From Clostridia bacterium (lineage in GTDB: Bacteria > Bacillota > Clostridia > Oscillospirales > Acutalibacteraceae): a DNA stretch of 64,000 nt. The translations under genes were made by a program, and so were the position numbers. The stretch lies in contig JAFXAP010000001.1 of NCBI GenBank assembly GCA_017516965.1, forward strand, positions 53,311 through 117,310, given 5' to 3'. A model generated the notes under the pieces. The model was given only the letters and a program-made list of their open reading frames with translations, made no database searches and had not been told where the DNA came from. Below, one piece after another: positions 15,320 to 23,647 of this stretch (the first letter of the stretch is position 1; the number at the start of each line of letters is the position of its first letter).

Positions 15320-17891
15320 CCTGCGGTTCCTCCTCTAATAAATCTTTACTTATTTCAAATCCGCCTTCAAATTCCTCGTTTGGCAATAAAATTTCTTCAT
15401 CAAGCAAATCTAAAATACTTTTTGTTCGCTCCTGCTCTAATTCTTTTTGCCGTTCCTGTTCTTCCTCGGCTTTGTCGTCGGCAATCCAACCGTCAAGAAG
15501 CATTTCGCCCTCAGGGTATTCTACTTCCGCTTGTCTTTGTTTAAGATAAAAGCGCGATATCAGCATATAAATTATAAATACCAGTAATGACACGGCTGTT
15601 ATCACTCTGCCGAATATAAGCCCCGTGTTTTGATATTCAAATCTTATTTCCGATTCTCCTGCATCTACCGCAACCGCCATAAAGCCCACGTTAACGTTTT
15701 CAACCTGTACTGCCTTGCCGTTTACGGTAGCGGACCAACCCTTGTCATACGGCACCGAGAAAAACACAAGTGATTTTTTATCTCTTACCACGTTAGCGGT
15801 AAACCCGTGATTATCCAGCGCAAACTTTTTAGCCGACGTTTTTCTGAGTGTCGCGGCATCATTTGCCATATCATCATCGGTAAAACGTACGTTGCGATTT
15901 TCTATATCGGTCATATAGTCGCCATATTTTTGAATTTGGTCTTCACTAAGCAACATCGCTTTTAGCATAAGCTCTGAGCGCATGCTTTTGCTATAAGACT
16001 CACAAAACTCATAATCCATATAGTAATCATACGAAAAACCATAAGGCACGTAGTTATTATTTTCATAAACGTAATAGTCGCCGCTTGTTTTAATATATTC
16101 AAAACCTGGCATACGTACATTGCCGTCATCATCAATAAAGCTTTCTCTGCTTTTGTGGTTAAGTAAATATTTAACCGATAGCATAGAGCGAATGGCAGGA
16201 TGATCGGTACTAGGTCTACTTGCCACGCTACGCTCAACACCTATAAAGTCATAAAACTCCATTATCGATGGTGTAACAACCGAGTGAAAGGCATTTATGG
16301 TTGGGTAACCAAGATACATAGCGGTATTGTCAACGCCATCATACACGTCTACCCTGAATTCGCTTTCATCTTCAAGATACACTTCGCCCTCAATAAGCGA
16401 GTCAATAACTATTTCTTTTACGTCATACGAATGTGTACGGCCAAGCGCTATAAACACGTTTCCGTAAAGTATTGAGATTAAGCAAACGCTGATTATTGCG
16501 CTTTTATAAAATCTTGCGCGGTTTGATTTAAGCAGTTCAAACAACAATTTTTGTACAGGTAAACAAATAATTGCAATAAGGCTTGTTATCCAAAAACGTG
16601 CAATATACATTCCATTCTCGCTTTGAGTATAAAGGCCAAAAGTGAGCGTACCGTCGTTCTCTTGTGGGAAAAAGCCTATAACCAATGCAAATGCCAACGT
16701 TATGACAGTTGTAAAACGCCAACCGGAACTGAAATCTACCTTTTTATCTTCGGTAAGCATAACTGTTGCAAGTGATATCATAAGCACAGGCATATAAAAC
16801 CAACGCGCATAATACGAAGTGTTAAAAGCATAAAAAGCGCTGTTTAAAATTGGTACTAATGCAAACAAAACGCAAGTTGCCAACACACGCTTTAACCAAC
16901 TTTTTTCTCTTAGCTTAAACCAGGTGAAAAATCCCGTCATACTAAACACAGGAAGCCAACCGCCAAGCGACGACCATTTTACGTTAGCCTCAGGGAAAAA
17001 TACCGGTCGCGCAGGAAGGTCTGGCGGAAAAAAGAAACACTGAATAACGTTAAGATAAATTTGCTCTTTACCGTATGTTATACCGCTCCACCCCATAAGA
17101 ATGCTCGATATACGCTCGTTACCCATTATTGCATTAAGCGAGGGAATCAGCAGTATCGCTGAAAGAGCAAGTCCCAACACCGCCTCAAAAATAAATATCA
17201 AAAATCTTGAAATGCTGAGTTTTATAGCGCGTGAGACAAAACGCATTACAAAATATATAACGCTAAAAACTACCATACCAAAAAAGAAGAAATAGTTAGT
17301 TATCGCGCACAGCGCAACCGTCAGCGCAAACACACCGCGTCGATTTTCGGTAAGAAGCAGTTCAATGCTTAAAAGCAAAAGCGGAAAAACAATTATAGCC
17401 TCGTGAAAATGGTTAAAAAATATATTGTATATCGAAAAACCCGAAAAGGCATACAGCAGTCCGCCAAGACTTGCGGCATACGCAGTTTTGGTAAAACGTC
17501 GTATATAAAGGTAGCCTGTAAGCGCCGCCAAGGCAAACTTGAGCATAAGAAGCGGCCCCATTAAATATGGCACAAAACTGTTGGGAAAAATAAGCGTTAT
17601 CCAGAAAAACGGACTGCCAAGCAGATAAAATGCATATGAACCCACAAAATCAGAGCCCAGGTCGGTAAACCAACTCCAGTTAACGTCCCCTGTGCGAATA
17701 GCCTGATGGCACAGCTGATAAAACGGAATTTGCTGAACGTTAAAATCGCCATAGAAAGTAAAATAACCCTCGCTCAAAATCATATATGGCACAAAAAGAC
17801 AGGCGGCAGTAAAAAACGCCACCAAAAAAGTAAACAGTTTCTTTTCTTTTTGTGGTTTAAGCAACATTTGCTTACTTTTAGAAAAGGTCAT
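15303..17891 (-). CDS. YfhO-family polytopic membrane protein
   Basis: An 862-residue membrane protein of the YfhO family, GT-C-like enzymes; B. subtilis YfhO adds sugars to lipoteichoic acid. About a dozen helices fill residues 20-490, with the first loop DFNVQQIPFYQ and the GLLYAFSGF block typical. An extracytoplasmic beta-rich domain follows (about 500-770), ending in a VPYDKGWSATVNGKAV-type signature. A last helix is followed by a Glu-rich cytoplasmic tail of about 75 residues. TTGGAGAAG lies before the ATG. It heads the operon with the PqqD-like and S26-like genes. Confidence 0.88.
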   Translation of the reverse strand: MTFSKSKQMLLKPQKEKKLFTFLVAFFTAACLFVPYMILSEGYFTFYGDFNVQQIPFYQLCHQAIRTGDVNWSWFTDLGSDFVGSYAFYLLGSPFFWITLIFPNSFVPYLMGPLLMLKFALAALTGYLYIRRFTKTAYAASLGGLLYAFSGFSIYNIFFNHFHEAIIVFPLLLLSIELLLTENRRGVFALTVALCAITNYFFFFGMVVFSVIYFVMRFVSRAIKLSISRFLIFIFEAVLGLALSAILLIPSLNAIMGNERISSILMGWSGITYGKEQIYLNVIQCFFFPPDLPARPVFFPEANVKWSSLGGWLPVFSMTGFFTWFKLREKSWLKRVLATCVLFALVPILNSAFYAFNTSYYARWFYMPVLMISLATVMLTEDKKVDFSSGWRFTTVITLAFALVIGFFPQENDGTLTFGLYTQSENGMYIARFWITSLIAIICLPVQKLLFELLKSNRARFYKSAIISVCLISILYGNVFIALGRTHSYDVKEIVIDSLIEGEVYLEDESEFRVDVYDGVDNTAMYLGYPTINAFHSVVTPSIMEFYDFIGVERSVASRPSTDHPAIRSMLSVKYLLNHKSRESFIDDDGNVRMPGFEYIKTSGDYYVYENNNYVPYGFSYDYYMDYEFCESYSKSMRSELMLKAMLLSEDQIQKYGDYMTDIENRNVRFTDDDMANDAATLRKTSAKKFALDNHGFTANVVRDKKSLVFFSVPYDKGWSATVNGKAVQVENVNVGFMAVAVDAGESEIRFEYQNTGLIFGRVITAVSLLVFIIYMLISRFYLKQRQAEVEYPEGEMLLDGWIADDKAEEEQERQKELEQERTKSILDLLDEEILLPNEEFEGGFEISKDLLEEEPQDETEI

Positions 17892-17923
17892 TTAACTTCT
17901 CCAAACACTAAAAATATTTATTA

Positions 17924-17951
17924 TTGATATTATAACAAAAAATGTTATAAT
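17924..17951 (+). promoter_or_regulatory. yfbR promoter inside a palindrome
   Basis: TTGATA (17924-17929), 16 bp, perfect TATAAT (17946-17951). It overlaps the divergent YfhO promoter, and the two -10 boxes sit in the arms of ATTATAACA-N5-TGTTATAAT (17929-17951). Confidence 0.75.
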
Positions 17952-17957
17952 ATTCAA
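17929..17957 (-). promoter_or_regulatory. YfhO-PqqD-S26 operon promoter
   Basis: On the minus strand TTGAAT (17957-17952), 17 bp, perfect TATAAT (17934-17929). It shares nearly all its bases with the yfbR promoter, so the two should compete for polymerase. Confidence 0.78.
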
Positions 17958-17975
17958 GTAAGGATGTGATAACTT

Positions 17976-18548
17976 ATGCCAAGTCATTTTTATGCAATGA
18001 TGTCGCGAATGAAAAATATACAGCGTTGGGGTCTTATGCGCAACACCCGATATGAAAACCTTAGCGAACACACTCTGGAGGTTGCCTTTATCGCCCACGC
18101 GTTAGCGCTTATAAAAAACAGTCGTTTCGGGGGCAATGTTGATGCCAATGCAGTGGCTGTAACTGCTATGTTTCACGACACCTCTGAAATAATTACAGGC
18201 GATATGCCAACCCCTATAAAGTATTATAACGCAAATATAAAAAATGTTTACAAAGAAATTGAATCGGTAGCCGAACAGCGTCTTATATCTCTTTTACCCG
18301 AAGATTTACGTCAGGATTTTAAACCCATTTATAATCCTACCCCGGAAATCGAAACACTTGTAAAAGCGGCTGATAAAATCTCGGCGCTTATAAAATGTAT
18401 CGAAGAAAGAAACAGCGGCAATCAAGAATTCCGCTCTGCCGAAAGCGCAACACTTGAGGCAATAAAGCAGATGAATTTGCCCGAATCCAACGTCTTTTTA
18501 GATGAGTTTTTACAAAGCTATTCCCTGACACTTGATGAACTCAAATAA
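17976..18548 (+). CDS. yfbR: 5'-deoxynucleotidase, HD domain
   Basis: HD-domain phosphohydrolase resembling E. coli YfbR, which removes phosphate from dNMPs. Metal ligands are His32 (LSEHTLEVA), His67-Asp68 (MFHDTSEIITGDMPTP) and the Asp in VKAADKISALIKC. The substrate-side RW is at residues 17-18. At 190 residues it matches the family's usual length. AAGGATGTGA lies before the ATG. It could balance deoxynucleotide pools. It is monocistronic and divergent from the YfhO operon. Confidence 0.92.
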   Translation: MPSHFYAMMSRMKNIQRWGLMRNTRYENLSEHTLEVAFIAHALALIKNSRFGGNVDANAVAVTAMFHDTSEIITGDMPTPIKYYNANIKNVYKEIESVAEQRLISLLPEDLRQDFKPIYNPTPEIETLVKAADKISALIKCIEERNSGNQEFRSAESATLEAIKQMNLPESNVFLDEFLQSYSLTLDELK

Positions 18549-18580
18549 AAAAGTCCCTTAATATAAACTTAATACCATAT

Positions 18581-18614
18581 AAAAACGGCAAGGATTTTTC
18601 CCTTGCCGTTTTCG
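18581..18614. terminator. Bidirectional terminator
   Basis: ACGGCAAGG / CCTTGCCGT stem with a seven-base loop, between convergent yfbR and the secreted MBL gene. Confidence 0.85.
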
Positions 18615-18616
18615 TT

Positions 18617-20347
18617 TTATTTAGTTTTAATATACTTATAACTCGACCAACCTGAGTAGTATTTTTTACCATTTACTGTTTTGTAGGTTCTTACTCTTAC
18701 GTAGTATGTCTTTTTAGCGCTAAGACTTTTTAAAGTATATTTCGTTGTTTTGTAACTTGAAATTGTCTTTGTTTTAGCGCTTGTAAACTTCTTGCTTGTA
18801 GAGTACTGTACCTGGTAACCTGTTACCTGTGTGGATTTCTTAGAGATATTTACAGTAACACTCTCTTTACCTGTAGTAAGCTTAGATACACTGGTCTTTA
18901 CAGGGTTAATCTTGAAGGTGAGTGTCTTAGTACCTAAGTACTTGCCCTTCATCTTGATTGTTACTTTATAAGTACCAACATTTTTCCTACCGCTAGCGTA
19001 GCTTACAGTATAATCGGTGTTTTTCTTTAGCGTCTTACCTGCAGAGTCTTTTACAACTACACTAGGCGTTTTAACCTTGCCGTTATAGGTATAACTTGTA
19101 GTCGAAAGTTTAAAACTCTTAGCATATTTAATTGTAGTGGTGCTTGCTACCTTACCACATACTTTACACTTTTTAACAACCTTACCGTTCTTTGAAAGTG
19201 TTGCCTTGGTGGTAGTGGTTGTGTATTTGTGTGAAACCTTGCGAATCGCACCACATACATTGCAAGAGGTATCACAGGCATTATTATATGTATGCGATAT
19301 TTCATTAGACTCAAAATTTTCATCAACACACTTTGAACATGCAGTATATCCCAGTTTTTTTGCTTCGCTCAATTTTTTTGAAATTGGACTTTTCATATTT
19401 GAACATTGTGAACTTGCGTGATATTTTTTTCCGCTTGCTGTAACATAAACTGTTTTTTCAACGCTAGAAAAATTGACGGGGGATGAAGAAGTAACAATGT
19501 TATTCTTATACTTAATGACACCGTTATTAATATCAAAAACAATTGTACCATTTAAATCTGTTCTATAAATGTTAGAACAAACGGAAGATATTCTTTCTAC
19601 AGCGTCATATGTGGGGTGTCCATAAGAGTTATTTGCACCAACTGAAATCACAGAAACTTTTGGTGTAGCAATATTTAGAAAAGTTTGTGAAGACGAACTA
19701 GCCGAACCATGATGAGCAACTTTAAGAATATCTACATCAATATTCTCACCAGTAGATATTATTTTTTGTTCTATGGTACTGGAAATATCTCCAGTTAGTA
19801 ATGTTTTAATTTTTCCGCATGACACTTTTAAAACAAGCGAAGAATCATTTGAATTAGTCCCATCAGCACCATCATAAACAACATCTACTATTGCATCACC
19901 AACATTCCAAGAATCATCATTGTCAGCTACACGATAATTACTTTTTGGTTCGTTTTTAACAGCAGTTTTATATTCATTGTAAATAGCTGTTGTTGCAACA
20001 TAAGGTGAATATATGCTTTCGTTTATTTGATACTTTTCATAAATACTCGGCATACCTCCAATATGATCTTCATCGGGATGACTAGCTACAACATAATCCA
20101 GTTCTGTAATCCCAAGCGCATCTAAGTAATTTGTTACCTTATGTGCATTACTAGATTTTCCAGCGTCAATAAGCATATTAGAACCTTCACTGGAAATTAA
20201 AATAGAATCTCCTTGACCACAATCAATAAAAGAAACAACCATATCTAATGTTTCTTGTGCGGAAACAAAAATATTACCAAACGGAATTATTGATATAATT
20301 AAACATACACATATTATCAAAGAGATTATTTTTTTGTTTTTATTCAT
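18617..20347 (-). CDS. Secreted ComEC-type MBL-fold protein with Cys-rich and Ig/FN3-like C-terminus
   Basis: A 576-residue exported protein. The signal peptide (residues 1-30, ending VSA) precedes a metallo-beta-lactamase domain like the C-terminal part of ComEC: FIDCGQGDS, SHPDEDHIGG, LLTGDIS and KVAHHGSASSSS. At about 300-345 comes a small Cys-motif domain (YHASSQC, GYTACSKC), then CDTSCNVCG repeats common in surface proteins of gut clostridia. An Ig-like repeat (YNGKVKTPSVVVKD) and an FN3-like end (YYVRVRTYKTVNGKKYYSGW) follow. It may be an extracellular nuclease or phosphodiesterase. GGAGG precedes the ATG, and it is monocistronic. Confidence 0.82.
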   Translation of the reverse strand: MNKNKKIISLIICVCLIISIIPFGNIFVSAQETLDMVVSFIDCGQGDSILISSEGSNMLIDAGKSSNAHKVTNYLDALGITELDYVVASHPDEDHIGGMPSIYEKYQINESIYSPYVATTAIYNEYKTAVKNEPKSNYRVADNDDSWNVGDAIVDVVYDGADGTNSNDSSLVLKVSCGKIKTLLTGDISSTIEQKIISTGENIDVDILKVAHHGSASSSSQTFLNIATPKVSVISVGANNSYGHPTYDAVERISSVCSNIYRTDLNGTIVFDINNGVIKYKNNIVTSSSPVNFSSVEKTVYVTASGKKYHASSQCSNMKSPISKKLSEAKKLGYTACSKCVDENFESNEISHTYNNACDTSCNVCGAIRKVSHKYTTTTTKATLSKNGKVVKKCKVCGKVASTTTIKYAKSFKLSTTSYTYNGKVKTPSVVVKDSAGKTLKKNTDYTVSYASGRKNVGTYKVTIKMKGKYLGTKTLTFKINPVKTSVSKLTTGKESVTVNISKKSTQVTGYQVQYSTSKKFTSAKTKTISSYKTTKYTLKSLSAKKTYYVRVRTYKTVNGKKYYSGWSSYKYIKTK

Positions 20348-20414
20348 TTATGTTCCTCCTTAAAAATGTGCCTATCGAAGCAGACTACCACTATTTAAAT
20401 ACTTTTTGATTTTC

Positions 20415-20430
20415 AAATATAGCTATATTT
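20415..20430. promoter_or_regulatory. Perfect 16-bp palindrome upstream of secreted MBL gene
   Basis: AAATATAGCTATATTT lies immediately downstream, on the minus strand, of a TTGACA box (20436-20431). It is placed where a repressor could bind, although no good -10 follows at normal spacing. Confidence 0.35.
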
Positions 20431-20503
20431 TGTCAATATATATTTTACCATATTATTTCAAAAAGTGCAATATTTTCAACTTTCAATTTTCCATTTTCAA
20501 CTT

Positions 20504-20553
20504 AAAAAGTCCTTTGAAGTAAGCCATGTGGGTTTTACTTCAAAGGACTTTTT
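20504..20553 (-). terminator. Long-stem terminator of trpB
   Basis: A perfect 19-bp stem (AAAAAGTCCTTTGAAGTAA and its complement) with a 12-base loop. A CTTTTT run ends the arm on the minus strand. AT-rich TTTCAA-type repeats lie just beyond at 20474-20503. Confidence 0.85.
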
Positions 20554-20554
20554 A

Positions 20555-21775
20555 TTATCTTATTCCGTAATTTTCAATTACATAATCCATATCTTTGTCG
20601 CCACGACCCGAAAGGTTTATAAGCACCGAACCGTGATCCATGCGTTTGGCAAGTTTCATACCGTACGCCACTGCGTGTGAAGACTCAATTGCAGGGATTA
20701 TGCCCTCTAAGCGAGCAAGTTTAAAGAATGCGTCAATTGTTTCTTCATCATCAATTACGTCATACTTAACTCGACCAATCTCTTGCAAAAATGCGTGTTC
20801 AGGACCGGAAGACGGGTAGTCAAGACCGCTTGCTACCGAATAAACAGGAGCAGGCTCGCCGTTTTCATCCTTTAGCATAATGCTGTTAAAGCCGTGCATT
20901 ATACCCTCGGTACCGTATTTAAGACTTGCCGCGTGGTCACCAAGTTTTGGTCCGCGACCAAGTGGCTCAATACCGTAAATATCAACAGGGTCATTTAAAA
21001 ATCCTGAAAAAAGACCTGCCGCATTCGAGCCGCCGCCAACACAAGCAACAATGGCTGAAGGCAAATGACCTGTCATTTCAATAAACTGTTCACGCGCTTC
21101 AATGCCCACAACGCTCTGAAAATCACGCACCATCATTGGAAACGGATGAGGTCCCAAAACCGAGCCTATGCAGTAAATACAGTCTTTATATTCCTTGCTA
21201 TACGCATCAAAAGCCGCGTCAACCGCTTCTTTAAGGGTGGCAAGACCGTGGGTAACCTCTATAACGTTAGCACCCAAAATTTTCATACGGGCAACGTTTG
21301 GAGCCTGTTTTTTAATATCAACACTACCCATATAGATATCGCATTCAAGTCCAAAATATGCCGCCGCTGTAGCCAGCGCCACACCGTGCTGACCGGCGCC
21401 CGTTTCGGCAATGATTTTCTTTTTACCCATATATTTTGCCAAAAGCGCCTCACCCATACAGTGATTAAGCTTGTGCGCGCCCGAATGGTTAAGGTCTTCA
21501 CGCTTGGCATAAAGCTGAACCTTGCCGCCCAAAGCGTCAGACAATCTTTCAAGATGTGTTACGGGTGTAGGTCTGCCCTGAAATTCTTTTCTTATGCGAC
21601 GAAGCTCGGCAATAAATTTTCGAGACTGACAAATTGAATAGTAAGCCTCGGTAATTTCAGCCATAGCGTCCTTTAGCTTGTCTTCGATATAAACGCCACC
21701 ATATTTACCAAAGTAACCGTCTTTATCGGGATAATTGTTAAAATAGGTATCAAAATCTACATTGTTAAGTTTCAT
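20555..21775 (-). CDS. trpB: Tryptophan synthase beta chain (solitary)
   Basis: PLP enzyme joining indole and serine to tryptophan. The Schiff-base Lys102 sits in [14 protein letters not shown], a variant of the common [30 protein letters not shown] and [10 protein letters not shown] are all intact. At 406 residues it is full length. AAGGAGA precedes the ATG. The gene stands alone, with no trpA, trpC or other trp gene in the window. It is controlled by a T-box leader reading a Trp codon and ends at its own long-stem terminator. Confidence 0.95.
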   Translation of the reverse strand: MKLNNVDFDTYFNNYPDKDGYFGKYGGVYIEDKLKDAMAEITEAYYSICQSRKFIAELRRIRKEFQGRPTPVTHLERLSDALGGKVQLYAKREDLNHSGAHKLNHCMGEALLAKYMGKKKIIAETGAGQHGVALATAAAYFGLECDIYMGSVDIKKQAPNVARMKILGANVIEVTHGLATLKEAVDAAFDAYSKEYKDCIYCIGSVLGPHPFPMMVRDFQSVVGIEAREQFIEMTGHLPSAIVACVGGGSNAAGLFSGFLNDPVDIYGIEPLGRGPKLGDHAASLKYGTEGIMHGFNSIMLKDENGEPAPVYSVASGLDYPSSGPEHAFLQEIGRVKYDVIDDEETIDAFFKLARLEGIIPAIESSHAVAYGMKLAKRMDHGSVLINLSGRGDKDMDYVIENYGIR

Positions 21776-21869
21776 AAATTATTTCTCCTTAAAAATTTGT
21801 TTTTACGTTTTGCTTTAAAAACAAATTCGCCATCGTTTTGTAAGTAATATCATTTAGCATCACCTTAAA

Positions 21870-22141
21870 ATAAAAAAATCCCATCCCTAAAAATAGAAGG
21901 GACAAGATAAAATCCTGCGGTGCCACCCTGTTTGATGAAAAAATCATCCGCTCACACTTATACTAACATATAAGTTGCACTATAACGGGTGCTACCGTCG
22001 ACTGCTACTAAAGTTTTAACTCTTTCGGTCGCCCTCATAAGTCCATTCACCTTAAACTCCACTACAGTACTTCCACCAACGACTGCTCTCTTTAAGTTTC
22101 AAATTAAGGTTACTACTCTTAATCTCAGGTTTTAATCTATG
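21870..22141 (-). ncRNA. T-box riboswitch, tryptophan-specific
   Basis: A leader of about 270 nt before trpB on the minus strand. The signature AGGGTGGCACCGCAGG (21929-21914) pairs within an antiterminator. A competing terminator (GTCCCT / AGGGAT stem then TTTTTTT at 21878-21872) follows. The stem I region contains GTTGGTGGAAG (distal loop) and the specifier segment GTGAATGGACT. The UGG codon falls at 22045-22043, matching Trp and the downstream trpB. Uncharged tRNA-Trp would allow read-through. Confidence 0.93.
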
Positions 22142-22147
22142 TAAAAT

Positions 22148-22176
22148 ATACTAACACTTCAATTCATAAAAGTCAA
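22148..22176 (-). promoter_or_regulatory. Promoter of T-box/trpB transcript
   Basis: TTGACT (22176-22171), 17 bp, TAGTAT (22153-22148) on the minus strand. Confidence 0.75.
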
Positions 22177-22219
22177 GTTTTTATTTTTGTATAATCACCG
22201 CGGAAAATTCAATTAATAC

Positions 22220-22248
22220 TTGAAAAATCTTATGAAATATATTATATT
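22220..22248 (+). promoter_or_regulatory. Promoter of aspartate aminotransferase gene
   Basis: TTGAAA (22220-22225), 17 bp, TATATT (22243-22248). Confidence 0.65.
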
Positions 22249-22294
22249 ATATATTTAGTATATAATTTTGTTACTTTACCTTTGGAGGTTTTAT

Positions 22295-23569
22295 ATGTCC
22301 GATTACTTAAAAATGAGCAAAGAAGAGCTAAAGGCTGAGTTTGAAAAGGCAAAAGCCGAATACGAACAGCTTCGTTCCCTTCACCTAACCCTTGATATGT
22401 CACGCGGTAAACCCGGTGGCGAAAATATGGATTTAAGTGAAGATATGTTTGACCTTGTTGGCAATGACACCGGTTTTAAAAACATTGACGGTATTGATTG
22501 CCGCAACTACGGCGGTCTTGACGGCCTTCGCGAACTTAAAAACCTGTTTGGCGAGGTTTTGGGACTCGAGCCCGACCAGATAATTGTTGGCGGTAACTCT
22601 TCACTTAATATGATGTTTGACACCATCGCTCAGGCTATGACCCACGGTCTTGGCGGAGAACCTTGGTGCAAACAGCAAGGTCTTAAATTCTTGTGCCCGG
22701 CTCCCGGTTATGACCGTCACTTTGCCATAACCGAATATTTTGGTTTCGAGCTTGTTCCCGTAAAGCTTAACGCCGACGGTCCTGATATGGACGCGGTAGA
22801 AGAACTTGTAAAAGATGAAAAGGTTAAGGGTATTTGGTGTGTACCAAAATACGCCAACCCCGAAGGCATTACCTACAGCGATGAGGTTGTGCGTCGTTTT
22901 GCCGCTTTAAAACCTGCTGCAAAAGATTTCAGAATTTTTTGGGATAACGCTTACTGCATTCACGACCTTTATGACGAGGGTGACACTCTGCTTAACATTT
23001 ATGACGAATGCGCAAAAGCAGGCAACCCCGATTTGCCAATAATCTTTGCTTCTACATCCAAAATTTCTTTCCCCGGTGCAGGTGTAGCAGTAGCGGCAGG
23101 TAGCCACAATAATATGGCAATCCTTAAAAGCCGAATGAAGTTCCAGACCATAGGTCCTAACAAATTAAACCAGTTGCGTCACGCTCGTATGTTTAAATCT
23201 GCCAATGATTTATATGAGCATATGAAAAAACACGCTAATATAATAAGACCCAAATTTGAAAGTGTGCTCACCGAGCTTGACGCTCGAATCAAAGGCACGG
23301 GTATTGCCCATTGGACCAATCCAAAAGGCGGATATTTTATAAGCCTTTACGTATTACCCGGTTGCGCTAAACGCGTTGAGCAACTTTGCGCTAATGCAGG
23401 TCTTATTCTTACCCCTGCAGGCGCTGCCTACCCATATGGCATTGACCCTGAAGACTCTAATCTCAGAATAGCGCCTACCTACCCCAGCGCCGAAGAGATT
23501 AAAACCGCAGCCGTTATTCTTTGCGCGGCAGTTAAAGTTGCGGCTCTTGAAAAGTTAGTCGAAGATTAA
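22295..23569 (+). CDS. Aspartate aminotransferase, type Ic-like
   Basis: A fold-type I PLP aminotransferase of the group related to Corynebacterium AspT (the Asp_aminotransf family), which forms aspartate and 2-oxoglutarate from glutamate and oxaloacetate. DMSRGKPG near the N-terminus, CVPKYANPEG, FWDNAYCIHDL and the PLP-lysine block FASTSKISFPGAG are visible. At 424 residues it matches that subgroup. The ATG at 22295 has GGAGG eight bases upstream. It has its own promoter, and secD follows from another promoter. Confidence 0.88.
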   Translation: MSDYLKMSKEELKAEFEKAKAEYEQLRSLHLTLDMSRGKPGGENMDLSEDMFDLVGNDTGFKNIDGIDCRNYGGLDGLRELKNLFGEVLGLEPDQIIVGGNSSLNMMFDTIAQAMTHGLGGEPWCKQQGLKFLCPAPGYDRHFAITEYFGFELVPVKLNADGPDMDAVEELVKDEKVKGIWCVPKYANPEGITYSDEVVRRFAALKPAAKDFRIFWDNAYCIHDLYDEGDTLLNIYDECAKAGNPDLPIIFASTSKISFPGAGVAVAAGSHNNMAILKSRMKFQTIGPNKLNQLRHARMFKSANDLYEHMKKHANIIRPKFESVLTELDARIKGTGIAHWTNPKGGYFISLYVLPGCAKRVEQLCANAGLILTPAGAAYPYGIDPEDSNLRIAPTYPSAEEIKTAAVILCAAVKVAALEKLVED

Positions 23570-23579
23570 GTTTAATTGA

Positions 23580-23608
23580 TTGACTTTGTCTTAAATTTCT
23601 AGTATAAT
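23580..23608 (+). promoter_or_regulatory. secDF promoter
   Basis: TTGACT (23580-23585), 17 bp, perfect TATAAT (23603-23608). Confidence 0.8.
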
Positions 23609-23647
23609 ATTTTATTATTAAAAAAACACATTGGAGGTTTCAAAAAA

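Noticed and set aside
20474-20503. TTTCAA-type repeats as a CRISPR or origin iteron array
   Set aside because: Only a few degenerate short units without regular spacers; probably low-complexity AT-rich spacer.
21065-21637. 190-residue plus-strand ORF antisense to trpB
   Set aside because: Shadow frame; no ribosome site and no recognisable domain.
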